Positions 1 through 9,448 of a stretch of 54,654 bases of DNA are shown here, piece after piece. Both the position numbers and the translations under genes were made by a program. Numbering within the stretch: position 1 is the stretch's first letter; each line of letters begins with the position of its first letter. Below the pieces are notes generated by a model. The model saw only the letters and a list, made by a program, of their open reading frames with translations. It was not told where the DNA came from and did no database searches. Source of the DNA: JAVBQJ01 sp031549115 (GTDB lineage Bacteria > Verrucomicrobiota > Lentisphaeria > Victivallales > Victivallaceae); assembly GCA_031549115.1 (NCBI GenBank), contig JAVBQJ010000014.1:1-54654 (forward strand). The letters run 5' to 3'.

Positions 1-279
1 GTACTTCTCCACGTGGCGCAATGCTTCGGCGTAATTTCCCTCCTGCCGGTACCATACCGACAGCAGCCGCGCCGCACAAGCCGCCGTCTCCGCGTCCTTC
101 GCGCCGCTCAATTGGCGCAGCTCGCGCACCTGTTCCGACGATAGATCGAATGCCGAAAGCCCACGCGTGATCTCCCCGAAAAAAGCCGCGTCCTCCGGCG
201 ACACCAGCGCATATAAAGATAGGCTCCAGCCCAGTACCAGTGTCAATGAAAACACAAGTTTTAGGCCGGAGCAGCACAT
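1..279 (-). CDS. Secreted protein, TPR-like, 3' part missing
   Basis: An open frame runs from an ATG at 277-279 leftwards off the window edge for 93 codons. The first 24 residues look like a signal peptide: a short start, a hydrophobic stretch (LVFSLTLVLGWSLSLYA) and a possible cleavage site after LYA. The mature part is helical, with a stretch (AARLLSVWYRQEGNYAEALRHVEKY) resembling one tetratricopeptide repeat, so it may be an envelope scaffold protein. A good sigma-70-type promoter lies 48 bases upstream of the start codon. The product cannot be named because the rest of the gene is outside the window. Confidence 0.6.
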   Translation of the reverse strand, partial: MCCSGLKLVFSLTLVLGWSLSLYALVSPEDAAFFGEITRGLSAFDLSSEQVRELRQLSGAKDAETAACAARLLSVWYRQEGNYAEALRHVEKY

Positions 280-327
280 AGTAATAATTCCTGAATTTAG
301 CTATTCAAACATCGGCTCCAAAGGTTT

Positions 328-355
328 ACTATAGGTAATATTTTATTAATGTCAA
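328..355 (-). promoter_or_regulatory. Sigma-70-type promoter for the truncated secreted protein
   Basis: On the minus strand a TTGACA -35 box (350-355) and a TATAGT -10 box (328-333) are separated by 16 bases of AT-rich DNA. The boxes point at the ATG at 279. The rest of 280-457 is AT-rich next to this gene and GC-rich near the GH78 stop, and nothing else was recognised in it. Confidence 0.6.
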
Positions 356-457
356 TGTTAATTCTATAAAAATTCAAAAAAAACACGATGCAAAAGCGAT
401 TGATATCACCAGGACGATTGTGTATGCGCGGGGAGGGAGGCTGGTTCCGGGAACGCG

Positions 458-2791
458 TTACTTGGAGGAAAAATTTTCTGCGGGTTGAAGAACGGCGGCG
501 CCGCCGCGGACGGTGACTTCGCTGCGGAGGACCGGACACTCCGCATAGGCGGCGACCGTGCACGCCAGTCCGGCCGGATGCGAGACTTCGAGGGACAGTC
601 CGGCGTTTTCGCGGCGCCACGAAACCTGGATTTCGCCATGGGGCGTCGGCACCGTGCCGGCGGCGCGGCCGGTCCGGGCATCGGCGTAGGGACGGACTTC
701 GAAGCGCCGGAAACCCGGCTCCAGCGGCGTGACTCCGAGCTGGATTGCCGATTGGTAGTAGACCGGCAGGCAGCTCCAGGCGTGGCACAGCGAACCGGCG
801 CCGGCGCAGTCCTTTGCTCCCAGTTCCGATTCCCACCAGGTATCGGCGCCCTGCGCCAGCATCGCCGCATAGGTGGCATGGAGTTTCTCCGCGGCGTAGC
901 ACCGCGCTTCCGGTGACAGCGGCATCAGGCCGCGCAGCATGTAGGGCAGTACGCTCAGCGTCACCGGATGCAGTCCACCGTGCCGCAGGGTTTCCAGGAG
1001 CTGCGATGCGCGCTCCCCGGCGGCGGTGCCGGTGTGGAATGCCAGGAACTGGATGTGCTCATGAAATTCTCCGCTCCGTCGTCCGGCGACGCTCCGGGCG
1101 GCGTAGGCGCGGCGCTCCGGGTCCCAGAAGGCCGTGTTCACGGCGCGGCGCAGCTCGCCGGCCTGCCGGAGACAGCCGTCGGCCACGCGTCCGGAAAAGA
1201 GTTTGCCGCAGCACTCCAGAAGTTCGATGAAGTAGAGGTTGTAACCGGCGTGAAATTCGTCGCCGCCGCAGCCGTATTGATCCAGTCCCGGGCTGGCTTC
1301 GTAGAAGTTCCATTGCTCCGGGGTTGTTCCGGTGTGAAAGAGTCCGGTCGCCGGATCGTAACGCTGGATCGCGGCCGCAATCAATGTTTCCAGCATCGGC
1401 GCATGGCATTCGAAGAGCGACCGGTCGCCGGAATAAAGGTAGTTTTCCCAGGCCGCCGCCGCCCAGACGAAGGAAAAGACCGGAATGGTCCGGGGGAAGG
1501 TCATCGGCGCGCACATCATCATCCAGTGGTCGCTCCGGTAACGGAAGCTTTCGGCGAAGAGCGCGAAGTTGGAGCGGGCGTATTCGTAGTTGCCCCACAG
1601 GTGATACCCGAACAGCGCCTGGTTTCTGGCGTCGTAGGCGAAAAGCGATTGCTCGCGCCACGGACAATCCTCGTAGTGTTCGTGCAAACACAACTCCATG
1701 GTGCGTTGCGACACCTCGCGCATCGGCCGCCCCGACGGGTCGTCACTGGCGAATTCCGCCGTTTTCGGGAATGGGTAGATCCACGGCGCGATGCCGGCGG
1801 CGTGCACTGTCACCGCCTCCGGATGCTCGGTGTGAATATTCAGTTGCAGATAACGCGCTCCGACCCGGTGAAAGACCAGTTCGTGACGGTTGAGACCCTC
1901 CTGGCAGAAATAGCGGTCGGCGAAGTTGCGCCCATTGATGTACAGGCGGACCATGCCGTCGTCGAGGTGTTCGCCGTGGGCGTAGTCGATCACCGTACCC
2001 GCCGGAGCGGTCACCTCGAAACGGATGAAACCCGCCTGCTCGTGCTTCAGGTCGAAGATCACGGCGACGCCGTCGGTCGCCTCTTGCGGATCGTATTGTG
2101 CGAGACTCATTTCTTCGGCCGGCGTGCGCTGCGGATCGGGGAGGGCGGGCAGCCGGAACCGGCTGCGCCGAACCGGGATGCCCGGGACGAAACGGCCGAC
2201 CCGGCAGCTGGGTACCGGGCGCTCGCCGCGGCATGTCCAGGAATCGTGGGCGACCGCGAAGGGCCACTGTGACGCGTCGAATCCGGGGAGGTGCCAGCTT
2301 CCGGGGAAGCGGCGGGCGTCGAATTCGCTGGTGAAGCACGACTGCAGCGAACGGCGCGGCATCAGCCCTGCGCGCCATCCGGTGTGTTCGGCCGCCCGCC
2401 AGCCGGTGCCGGTGACGGCCAGAATTTCGTCTCCGGAACACACCGCCGCCACGATTCCGGCCGGGGTATTCATGTGGGTGAAAAAATCGTCCCCGGTGTG
2501 GTACGCGAGCACCGCCAGCAGGTTGCGTCCGGGGCCGAGGCGCGGCAGGGCGATGCGGCTGAAGCTCTTGTTGTCCGGGAAGTCGGGATATTGGCCGCGT
2601 CCGGCTTCGACGCCGTTGCACCACAGGATGAAGTCGCTGCCGGCCGCGATCAGAACGAAGGGCGCCGCGACCGCCTCCGCGAGGTCGAATTCACTGCGGA
2701 ACGCGACTACCTGGTTCGGCACGCTTTGCGCGAGCCAGATGGTGCGGGCCGCGGACGGCATGGCGGAAATGAAACGCGCGGTCGTGTTCAT
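458..2791 (-). CDS. GH78-type alpha-L-rhamnosidase
   Basis: Predicted to remove terminal alpha-L-rhamnose from plant or microbial glycans. The 777-residue protein has an N-terminal beta-sandwich region (about 1-340, including a lectin-like part at 40-130) and a C-terminal (alpha/alpha)6 barrel. The GH78 signature is visible at D375-C-P-W-R-E380 with D387 following; these match the conserved acidic residues of the family, and W652-W653-E654 plus H670 fit the later active-site segment. No signal peptide is seen, so it probably works in the cytoplasm on imported oligosaccharides. Its ATG overlaps the stop of the GH20-like gene by four bases, so translation is probably coupled. It is the last gene of operon A. 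Confidence 0.88.
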   Translation of the reverse strand: MNTTARFISAMPSAARTIWLAQSVPNQVVAFRSEFDLAEAVAAPFVLIAAGSDFILWCNGVEAGRGQYPDFPDNKSFSRIALPRLGPGRNLLAVLAYHTGDDFFTHMNTPAGIVAAVCSGDEILAVTGTGWRAAEHTGWRAGLMPRRSLQSCFTSEFDARRFPGSWHLPGFDASQWPFAVAHDSWTCRGERPVPSCRVGRFVPGIPVRRSRFRLPALPDPQRTPAEEMSLAQYDPQEATDGVAVIFDLKHEQAGFIRFEVTAPAGTVIDYAHGEHLDDGMVRLYINGRNFADRYFCQEGLNRHELVFHRVGARYLQLNIHTEHPEAVTVHAAGIAPWIYPFPKTAEFASDDPSGRPMREVSQRTMELCLHEHYEDCPWREQSLFAYDARNQALFGYHLWGNYEYARSNFALFAESFRYRSDHWMMMCAPMTFPRTIPVFSFVWAAAAWENYLYSGDRSLFECHAPMLETLIAAAIQRYDPATGLFHTGTTPEQWNFYEASPGLDQYGCGGDEFHAGYNLYFIELLECCGKLFSGRVADGCLRQAGELRRAVNTAFWDPERRAYAARSVAGRRSGEFHEHIQFLAFHTGTAAGERASQLLETLRHGGLHPVTLSVLPYMLRGLMPLSPEARCYAAEKLHATYAAMLAQGADTWWESELGAKDCAGAGSLCHAWSCLPVYYQSAIQLGVTPLEPGFRRFEVRPYADARTGRAAGTVPTPHGEIQVSWRRENAGLSLEVSHPAGLACTVAAYAECPVLRSEVTVRGGAAVLQPAENFSSK

Positions 2792-4620
2792 GAAAGGCTG
2801 AACTCCACCGTGGCCGGCCCCAGCAGCGGCTCCGGCTCGAACGAGACACTCTGGATGGCACCGCGTTCGCGGGGCAGTGCGACGGTGTGGCGGAACCGGG
2901 TCTTCTCCCCGAACTCCGGAAGCGCCGCCCCGGACACGCCGGCGAAATGGCGGTCGAATTCGTAGCAGTCGGACCGGGCGTCGATCCGGCGCTCCGGCGA
3001 CAACCGGTCATTGCCGATATTGCCGCCGTAGGCGACCGGGACCATGAACGTGCTGCCGTCGTCGAAGACGATGCGGTAGCGCCCGAGCAGGAATTCGGCG
3101 TCGCTGTAGTAATGACCGTCGAAAAAGTAATGGAACGGCTTGTAAAAATCGGTCGAATGGAGGATTTCCAGCCGGTGTGTCTCCGGTATGGCGGCGCACT
3201 CCATGGCGTAAAGTTCGCGCAGCGTCCAGTTCCGGATCTCCGGGTAGTCGCCGGAGTCGAGCCGGGCGTTCCACGCCAGAGCACTCGCGTACATCAGTTC
3301 GAAAAAGATGCCGTTGCGCTGCAGCGTCACCCGGTCGGCGGTCCCCCAGTTGGAGATGACCAGGCCGTCGACGCTCTGGTGCCGCCGCTTCCAGTCGACG
3401 ATTGCCGGGCCGGAAAAGTTGCCGAACACGACCCGGAGGCCGCGTTTGAAGTAGGCCTGCTCGAGGTCGCGGTCAATGCTCCAGTACCAGTGCAGGATTT
3501 CGACCGAGCGGTCCACCAGGTCGATGGCGGGGTAGATCGCCTCCTGGCATTCGGAGACGGTGGCGCCGGGACGGTCCGGCTCTTTGCGCGAGCCGCCGAT
3601 GGGGGTACCGTCCTTGAAGTAGGCGTTGAGCAGCTTTTCGCCCCAAATCATGGTCCGTATCCCGCGTTCGGCGAGACGGCGGCGGATGGCTTCGATGTCC
3701 CCGGCATAGAGCAGCATGGCCGATTTGCCGCGGCAGCGCGGACAACGGCTCATGGTGTAGAATTCGTCGTGGCCGACGTTGATGACTTCGGGCTGAAAGA
3801 GTTCGATCACCTCGTCGAGGACGTCGAAGAGCAGCTTATGGGTCGCCGGATTCGACGGGCAGCAGGTGTCGGGCCAGGGGTCGTCGGCGCGCTCCGCCAG
3901 CTCGGGATGGGCGGTCAACAGATAGTCGCAGTGCGACAGCGACGGCACCTCCGGGATCACCGCCATGCCGCGCGCACGGCAGTAATCGGCCAGCTCCCGG
4001 ATCACCGTCTGCGGCAGCCAGTTGCCGCCGCCGTTTTCCGAGTGGATGGAGTTCTTTTCCCAGGAGACGCTCTCCTGAATGTCACGGGTTTTGCCGGGGT
4101 ATTCGTTCATGAAGCGGCAGTATTCGACCCAGCCGACGTTGATTTCCGGGTGGCGCCGGTATTCCATGGCGCCGCCCAGCTCCAGCATGACGGCGTTGTA
4201 TTTCAATTGCGCCGCGAAATCGATGAGGGCTTTGAACTCGGCGAGCTTTTCCGCCGCCGGCAAATAGAGCTTGACCGCGCGCAGCGCCAGTTCGGGGTAA
4301 TCGACGATGGTGCCTTCGCGCAACGCGCCGCGTCGCAGCAGCGCCGCGACCGTGCGGACGCCGTGGCGGCGCCCCTCCACGTCCCGGGAGAAGATTTCGA
4401 TCTTGCCGTCCCGGATCCGGACCGCGTAGGCTTCCGGCTTCTCCGGGCAGGTGAATTCGGCGGGAATACCGTCGCGGCAGGCGATTTCCCGGCAGTTGCC
4501 GCCGGCGTCGGGGAGGGTGGCGAATTCACCGGCCAGGGCGCCGTCGAGATGGTCCAACCGGGCACCGGCGTTCCACGCGACCGGCGTTCCGGTGAGTTGA
4601 CAGTGTTGCAGATTGAGCAT
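2788..4620 (-). CDS. GH20-like beta-N-acetylhexosaminidase
   Basis: Predicted to release terminal beta-linked GlcNAc or GalNAc. The 610-residue protein has a GH20b-type N-terminal domain (about 1-110), then a TIM barrel. The barrel carries VINVGHDEFY with H284-D285-E286, which is the aspartate-glutamate pair used in substrate-assisted catalysis by GH20 enzymes. C-P-R-C-R-G shortly after is common in bacterial members of this kind. A C-terminal sandwich of about 130 residues (from about 480) follows. No signal peptide is visible. It sits 12 bases after the GH84-like gene and overlaps GH78, so all three are one transcript. Substrate specificity is not determined by the sequence. Confidence 0.8.
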   Translation of the reverse strand: MLNLQHCQLTGTPVAWNAGARLDHLDGALAGEFATLPDAGGNCREIACRDGIPAEFTCPEKPEAYAVRIRDGKIEIFSRDVEGRRHGVRTVAALLRRGALREGTIVDYPELALRAVKLYLPAAEKLAEFKALIDFAAQLKYNAVMLELGGAMEYRRHPEINVGWVEYCRFMNEYPGKTRDIQESVSWEKNSIHSENGGGNWLPQTVIRELADYCRARGMAVIPEVPSLSHCDYLLTAHPELAERADDPWPDTCCPSNPATHKLLFDVLDEVIELFQPEVINVGHDEFYTMSRCPRCRGKSAMLLYAGDIEAIRRRLAERGIRTMIWGEKLLNAYFKDGTPIGGSRKEPDRPGATVSECQEAIYPAIDLVDRSVEILHWYWSIDRDLEQAYFKRGLRVVFGNFSGPAIVDWKRRHQSVDGLVISNWGTADRVTLQRNGIFFELMYASALAWNARLDSGDYPEIRNWTLRELYAMECAAIPETHRLEILHSTDFYKPFHYFFDGHYYSDAEFLLGRYRIVFDDGSTFMVPVAYGGNIGNDRLSPERRIDARSDCYEFDRHFAGVSGAALPEFGEKTRFRHTVALPRERGAIQSVSFEPEPLLGPATVEFSLS

Positions 4621-4632
4621 TTTTTTCTTCCC

Positions 4633-7503
4633 TTACCGTATCGCGACGCCGTCGATCCAGGTCAGCCAGCCCAAACCCTGGTCGCGGGTGGCGCCGGAAA
4701 ATTCCAGCCGGATGGTCTGACCGTTGAATGCCGAAATATCCATACGCGCCATCTCGAAGGCGCTGCCCGAGGGGAGGAACTCCTGCCGGACGAGTTCGCC
4801 GCGTTGGGCGTCGAGGATGCGCACGGTCACCGCGGTTTTGCCGGCGTTCTGGGTGGCGTGCGCCCACTCCAGCGAATTGCCGGTCGCGACGAAGGCGTCG
4901 CTGACGATGCGCCCGGAGGAGTCGGTGTCGCCGGCGTTGTTGGAGCGCAGCGCGAGGCAGCGCTTGCCCGAGGCGGCGGTGACGTCGCCCTTTTGCACCA
5001 TGCCGTCCTTGACCGGCTGGACGCGCCAGCCGGGCAGCTCGGTGATGTTGCCCTTGGGGTCGAACTGCATGATTTCGAAGCTGCCGTTGAGGACGCAATT
5101 AACGTTGTTCAACGCCGACTTTACCTCATCGGCCAGCGATTTGAGTTGACCGGCGTTGGAGTAATCGGGGACGATCGCGGTGTAAAACAAACGCATCGAA
5201 CGGATGATCTCCTGCGAGGTCCGCGCCTTGGGCAGCGCTTCGGCGATGAGCGCTTCGGCCCGGGCGGCCAACGCGGCGCGGCGCTCCATCGGCAGGCTCT
5301 CCATCTGTGAAACCAGGTCGCGGACCTTTTCCACGGCGATTTTGATTTCGTACATGTGGGCCAGCCGCAGCGCGGTGCCGGCGAGCTCTTTCTTTGCCGC
5401 GTCGGGTAGCGTGGAGGCCATGATCAGCTGCGAGGCGTCGCGGCACATTCCGGCTTTCAGGGCGAAGCGTTTGAGGTCGTTCTCGTCCGGACTGGCGAGG
5501 TTGATCTCCTTCATCAGCGTCCGGGTCGCGAATTCCGGCGGCAGCCACCAGAACTCCTCCATGGTGCCGGTGATGGCGGCGTGCCCGCCCATCAGTTCGG
5601 CGTAGCGGCACAGCATCGGCGCGTATTCCCGGCCGTATTTTTCGGCGAAAGCCGGGGCGAGACCGATCGGCTTGGCGATATTCCAGGTATTTTCGGCGAA
5701 GGTGAGATAGTTGACGTGCCAGTAGCTGAACGGCATCGGGGTGTCGGCGCCGTTGAGCCAGAGCCCGGAGATGTCGTCGAGCATGCGGCGGTCCACCACC
5801 GGATAGGGTTCGAAGTGGACGTGGAACGCGGCCAGCGCGGCTTCGTTGTAGTTCTGGAACACATGGCTTTTGCGTTTGGTGATCTGGCGCAGTTTGGCGG
5901 TGTAATCCGGATTGGCGCGGGTGGTGTAACCCTCGATGTCCGCGGGAAACATCGAAATGTCGCCGAGCTTTTCGCGGTAATAGAGATGCCCCGGCGCGGC
6001 TTCGGTGGCCGGCGGCAGCCCCAGCACCGTCGGATCGAAGTAGACCCGCGGCATGAAGATGATCCGGTCGAAGTCCTTGCTGTATTCCCGGTGGATTTCT
6101 TTCATCATGTACGACTGGGCATGGATCAGGCCCTCGATACCGGGGCCGTAGGTCTCGACGTCCTTGCCGGCGGTTTCGTTGGGGTAATCGTCCTGGAGAA
6201 TGCAGATCTCCCGGAAGCCGAGATCGCGGATTTCGCCGATCCGGGTCATCAGGTGGCGCATGTCGTCGGAACCGGGCTGGAAACGGAACAAAGTCGGCGG
6301 ATGCAGCGACGGAATGACGTGAATGCCGCGGTTTTCGGCGTATTCACGCAGCTTCGCCAGCACCGGATCGGGTTTGATGGCGTAGTTCATGTACAGTTTG
6401 ACGGCATTGATCTTGTAAAAACTCATCCAATCGAACATGTCGGGCGTCAACTGGCCGTCGACGATGCCGCGCAACAGCACATCGGGATAGTCGTCGATGG
6501 CGGCGGCGCGGATGAAGTATTGGCCGTTTTCACGGTAGACCATCTGCAGAAACGTCCAGGTGGCGTAGATGAAACCGGCTTTGCTCCCGGCTTCGATGCG
6601 CCACGTGGCGCCGTCGAAAGAGGGCTGGATGCGGTAGGCCTGGTCGGGCAATGCCGTGGTGACGAATTCGATCGCGATGCCGCCGGGACCGGCGTGGAAG
6701 CCGGAATCGAGTTCGGCCAGGACGCCGAGGAGTTCGGCGGCGGCGAATTTGCTTTCGGGGGCGGAAGCGGTGATGGCGACGGCATACGGCAGCGGCGCGC
6801 TCAGGTTGAGGTCACGCAGCTGCTGCGGTATCGGCAGCAGGCTCCGGACCGGCTGGTCCAGGTGGAGCCGCAGCAGCGCGGCGATGTTTTCCACATGGTC
6901 GCGGCTCCAGTCGATGACGGTGGTGTCGGGGGCCACGCCCTCCTGGACGATCCGGGCGTTGACGCTGTTCCGGCCGCTGGAGGTGGTCAGCCAGTCGTCG
7001 TCGGGATCGAGGGTGCAGCGCCAGCTGTCGTCGGTTTTGAGCGGAATCACGGCGCCGTCGGCGGTGACGATCCCGCCGAAAAGATAGACGCCGGCCGCGC
7101 CGCCGAAGTCCCATGCCTTCAACGATATGGTGTTGTCGCCGGGGCGGATCAGGCCGGTGACATCCCAATATTCGACGCTTTGCCACCATTCGTCACTGCC
7201 GACATATTGGCCGTTGACATACAGATGGTAGGCATTGTCGACCGAAATGCGCAGCCAGGCGCGTTCGACTATCGCGTCCTGCGGCACGGTGACGGTCTTG
7301 CTGAAATAACGCATGTCCAACGCGCGTTCGCCGTCGGAGTGAACCCAGATCCAGGCCGGGAACTGCATGTCGGCGGCGCTTTCGGCGACGTTGTGGCTCC
7401 AGGTCCAATCCGGGACGGCTCCGCCCTGCTTCTCCTCGGCGTGAAGCACCGGGCAAACGGCGGCGATGGTGGTGGCGATGACGAGGGACAACCAGCGAAA
7501 CAT
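4633..7503 (-). CDS. Secreted GH84-like beta-N-acetylglucosaminidase, multidomain
   Basis: The start is set at the ATG 7501-7503 rather than seven codons earlier, because AAGGAAG lies eight bases upstream and a signal peptide (MFRWLSLVIATTIAAVCPVLHA) begins there. The 956-residue product has a jelly-roll sugar-binding region (about 45-170), a GH20b-like alpha/beta domain (about 235-325), a barrel starting at LLRGIVDGQ, and a C-terminal carbohydrate-binding sandwich (about 770-956). The barrel holds ILQDDYPN with D438-D439, matching the aspartate pair of GH84 (NAGidase) enzymes. It probably removes GlcNAc from extracellular glycoproteins or hyaluronan-like chains. The family assignment rests on motif and layout only; a GH20-related group remains possible. 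Confidence 0.7.
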   Translation of the reverse strand: MFRWLSLVIATTIAAVCPVLHAEEKQGGAVPDWTWSHNVAESAADMQFPAWIWVHSDGERALDMRYFSKTVTVPQDAIVERAWLRISVDNAYHLYVNGQYVGSDEWWQSVEYWDVTGLIRPGDNTISLKAWDFGGAAGVYLFGGIVTADGAVIPLKTDDSWRCTLDPDDDWLTTSSGRNSVNARIVQEGVAPDTTVIDWSRDHVENIAALLRLHLDQPVRSLLPIPQQLRDLNLSAPLPYAVAITASAPESKFAAAELLGVLAELDSGFHAGPGGIAIEFVTTALPDQAYRIQPSFDGATWRIEAGSKAGFIYATWTFLQMVYRENGQYFIRAAAIDDYPDVLLRGIVDGQLTPDMFDWMSFYKINAVKLYMNYAIKPDPVLAKLREYAENRGIHVIPSLHPPTLFRFQPGSDDMRHLMTRIGEIRDLGFREICILQDDYPNETAGKDVETYGPGIEGLIHAQSYMMKEIHREYSKDFDRIIFMPRVYFDPTVLGLPPATEAAPGHLYYREKLGDISMFPADIEGYTTRANPDYTAKLRQITKRKSHVFQNYNEAALAAFHVHFEPYPVVDRRMLDDISGLWLNGADTPMPFSYWHVNYLTFAENTWNIAKPIGLAPAFAEKYGREYAPMLCRYAELMGGHAAITGTMEEFWWLPPEFATRTLMKEINLASPDENDLKRFALKAGMCRDASQLIMASTLPDAAKKELAGTALRLAHMYEIKIAVEKVRDLVSQMESLPMERRAALAARAEALIAEALPKARTSQEIIRSMRLFYTAIVPDYSNAGQLKSLADEVKSALNNVNCVLNGSFEIMQFDPKGNITELPGWRVQPVKDGMVQKGDVTAASGKRCLALRSNNAGDTDSSGRIVSDAFVATGNSLEWAHATQNAGKTAVTVRILDAQRGELVRQEFLPSGSAFEMARMDISAFNGQTIRLEFSGATRDQGLGWLTWIDGVAIR

Positions 7504-7550
7504 AGCGGTATCTTCCTTATGCAATGAAGTACAATCCGCCCGCGGACGCG

Positions 7551-7570
7551 GGAACCGGTATGCCGGTTCC
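7551..7570 (-). other. Perfect hairpin between prepilin-like and GH84-like genes
   Basis: GGAACCGG and CCGGTTCC form an 8-bp perfect stem with a 4-base loop in the 109-base gap. No T-run follows, so it is more likely an mRNA processing or stability element within the operon than a terminator. Confidence 0.4.
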
Positions 7571-7612
7571 GGCGCTGTTGCGGATTCTTTGAGGCGGTGA
7601 AACGAAGGCGGT

Positions 7613-8224
7613 TTATTCGGCGAGGTAACTGATGGTGTTGTCGCTCTTCCGCTTATTGAAGCTGACGTGGCCGTCGGCGAAGACTATATTCAGGCCGTAG
7701 GGACTGCCGCCGTGGCTTTCCACGCGATAGTCGCAGACCAGCGTCAGGCGGGGATCCATCGTGGAGCCTTTGTCGTACTGGGCGCTCCAGCTGCCGGTGA
7801 TCCCGTACGGGCTCAGATCGCCGATGACGTCGCCGCCGGCAGTCAGGTAGTTGGTGTCGGCGCCGCCGTCGAATTGCTTCAGGCCGCAGGTGGCACCCGG
7901 GTCGTTTTCGAGCGGGCACATGAAGACCTTGTCGGCGCGGATGTAGTCATGCTTGTAGAGCGCGGTGTGCCAGATGCGCCAGCCGGCGATGGCCCAGCCC
8001 TGGTACGGAGCGGCGGTATCGTCCGGCCACTTCTCGTTGTTGTCCTGGGCATACATGAAATACCCCAGCCCCAGCTGCTTGAGGTTGCCGGTGCACTTGG
8101 TCGCCTGGGCGGCCTTGCGCGCCTTGGACAGGGCCGGCAGCAGCATGCTGGCGAGAATTGCAATGATGGCAATCACGACCAACAGCTCGATAAGTGTAAA
8201 AAATTTTACGTCCTTCTTCGTCAT
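7613..8224 (-). CDS. Prepilin-like protein, type II/IV pseudopilin N-terminus
   Basis: A 203-residue protein whose N-terminus, FTLIELLVVIAIIAILASM and onward, is the hydrophobic helix of type IV prepilins and type II pseudopilins, with the conserved Glu at position +5. The residue before the Phe is Phe instead of the Gly that prepilin peptidase normally needs. The globular part ends with HGGSPYGLNIVFADGHV, a version of the H-x9-12-DG end seen in DUF1559-type proteins. It starts 13 bases after the regulator stop, so the two are co-transcribed. Likely surface-exposed and membrane-anchored; a role in substrate binding or secretion of the following hydrolases is inference. Confidence 0.85.
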   Translation of the reverse strand: MTKKDVKFFTLIELLVVIAIIAILASMLLPALSKARKAAQATKCTGNLKQLGLGYFMYAQDNNEKWPDDTAAPYQGWAIAGWRIWHTALYKHDYIRADKVFMCPLENDPGATCGLKQFDGGADTNYLTAGGDVIGDLSPYGITGSWSAQYDKGSTMDPRLTLVCDYRVESHGGSPYGLNIVFADGHVSFNKRKSDNTISYLAE

Positions 8225-8237
8225 CTCGGGGGCCTCC

Positions 8238-9302
8238 TTATTGTCTGGTTGAATCTCTATGGATTAAAAAACACGGAATGCTTTGTTTGGCTGTAATATT
8301 GTCCGGCTCCAGGGCGCGGCGGACCGCCATGACGGCGATTTCGCGGACCGGCTGGGCGATGGACGAGAGACGGGGCCGGGTGAGTTCGCCGGAGCTCAGG
8401 CCGTCGAAGCCGACGACTTGAACTTCGTCGGGTATTTTGCGGCCGAGTTCGTTGAACAGATGGATGACTTCCAGCCCGAGCGCGTCGCTGATGGTGAATA
8501 CGCCGTCGATTTCCGGGTGGCGCGCGAGATATTCCCGGAACGGATCCAGTACCAGCTGCCCGTCCCGGAGGGCGACGTCGAAAACATGGCAGGAAATTCC
8601 GTTTTTGTGAAGTTCGTTGATGAAGCCGCTGCGCCGGTCGACGAAAGGCACGTAATGATAACCGGCCCGCCGCCCGACCAGCATCAGGTTGCGGCAGCCG
8701 CGCTCGAGCAAACTGCGCGCGGCCAGTTCGCCGCCCTGGATGTTGTCGGTGGCGATCATCGAGAAACCGCTGGATTCCTGCTGGTCGTCGAGCAGGATCA
8801 CCCGGGTGGCGGCGGTTTTCAGCCGGTCGAGCCCCTTGAGTTCGTTGCTCAAGCCTTCGATGCCGAAATCGCCGGCGACGAAGATCGCCTGGAACACCAT
8901 GTTGCCGAGATAAGCCGGCAGCGGTTGGGAGATGTCGATGTAGGTGAGGCGGATGCCCAGGCGGTTGCACTCCTGGAGAATCTCTTCGTAGCAGCTGCGG
9001 TAAACGTCGAAAAGAATGTCGCGGTTGAGGTTGGTGACGAAAGCCATGTCACCTTGTACCGCCGGCATGTTGCCCGACGCCGAGACGATCACCGGGCGGC
9101 AGCCGCTTTCCCGCGCCAGATAACCCATGCTCTGCAGTTCGTTCAGAGCCTTGCGTACCGAAACCCGGGAAACTCCGAAGTGTTCCTCGAGCGCGCGCTC
9201 GGAAGGCAGGCGGCTGCCCACCGGGAAATAACCGTCGGCAATGGACTGAATGATCCGGTTGCGCAACTGTCCGCTTTTGGTTGTATCGGATACGATATTC
9301 AT
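8238..9302 (-). CDS. GntR-type DNA-binding domain fused to LacI-type sugar sensor
   Basis: The 354-residue protein has a winged-helix domain in residues 1-70 (SRLPSERALEEHFGVSRVSVRKALNEL is the GntR helix-turn-helix) and a periplasmic-binding-protein-like sensor in the rest (GCRNLMLVGRR, DGVFTISDALGLEVI, VQVVGFDGL). This is the AraR-like layout, where a sugar or oligosaccharide releases the repressor from DNA. It is the first gene of operon A, has its own consensus promoter, and probably controls that operon including itself. The inducer is unknown. Confidence 0.88.
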   Translation of the reverse strand: MNIVSDTTKSGQLRNRIIQSIADGYFPVGSRLPSERALEEHFGVSRVSVRKALNELQSMGYLARESGCRPVIVSASGNMPAVQGDMAFVTNLNRDILFDVYRSCYEEILQECNRLGIRLTYIDISQPLPAYLGNMVFQAIFVAGDFGIEGLSNELKGLDRLKTAATRVILLDDQQESSGFSMIATDNIQGGELAARSLLERGCRNLMLVGRRAGYHYVPFVDRRSGFINELHKNGISCHVFDVALRDGQLVLDPFREYLARHPEIDGVFTISDALGLEVIHLFNELGRKIPDEVQVVGFDGLSSGELTRPRLSSIAQPVREIAVMAVRRALEPDNITAKQSIPCFLIHRDSTRQ

Positions 9303-9303
9303 G

Positions 9304-9325
9304 GTTTGGTATTGTGTTTGGTATT
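9304..9325 (-). promoter_or_regulatory. Direct repeat, candidate autoregulatory operator
   Basis: Two copies of the 10-mer AATACCAAAC (minus strand; 9304-9313 and 9316-9325) lie 12 bases apart, between the -10 box and the start codon of the GntR/LacI-type regulator. They could be its own binding site; this is inference from position. Confidence 0.4.
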
Positions 9326-9337
9326 TTGCCTGTATCT

Positions 9338-9366
9338 ATTATACCATATTTAATACAAAAAGTCAA
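9338..9366 (-). promoter_or_regulatory. Consensus sigma-70-type promoter of operon A
   Basis: TTGACT (9361-9366), a 17-base spacer and TATAAT (9338-9343) on the minus strand, 36 bases upstream of the regulator ATG. Confidence 0.7.
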
Positions 9367-9448
9367 TACCCTGATGCAAAAATTCCGAAAAGTTTTCGGG
9401 AAGTAGTGATTGGACTACGGAAGCATGTGGCAGAATATTGCAAGAACG

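Noticed and set aside
2887..5310. Very long open frames on the strand opposite the hydrolase genes (also 5581-7527, 10460-12172, 17879-19921, 21631-23940, 38812-40236, 46565-47863, 49432-50898)
   Set aside because: They are mirror images of GC-rich genes with strong third-position bias; their products are rich in Arg, Gly and Val with no domain, and no ribosome binding sites precede them.
7551..7570. Hairpin as transcription terminator between prepilin-like and GH84-like genes
   Set aside because: No T-run follows and no promoter was found downstream, so the operon probably continues.
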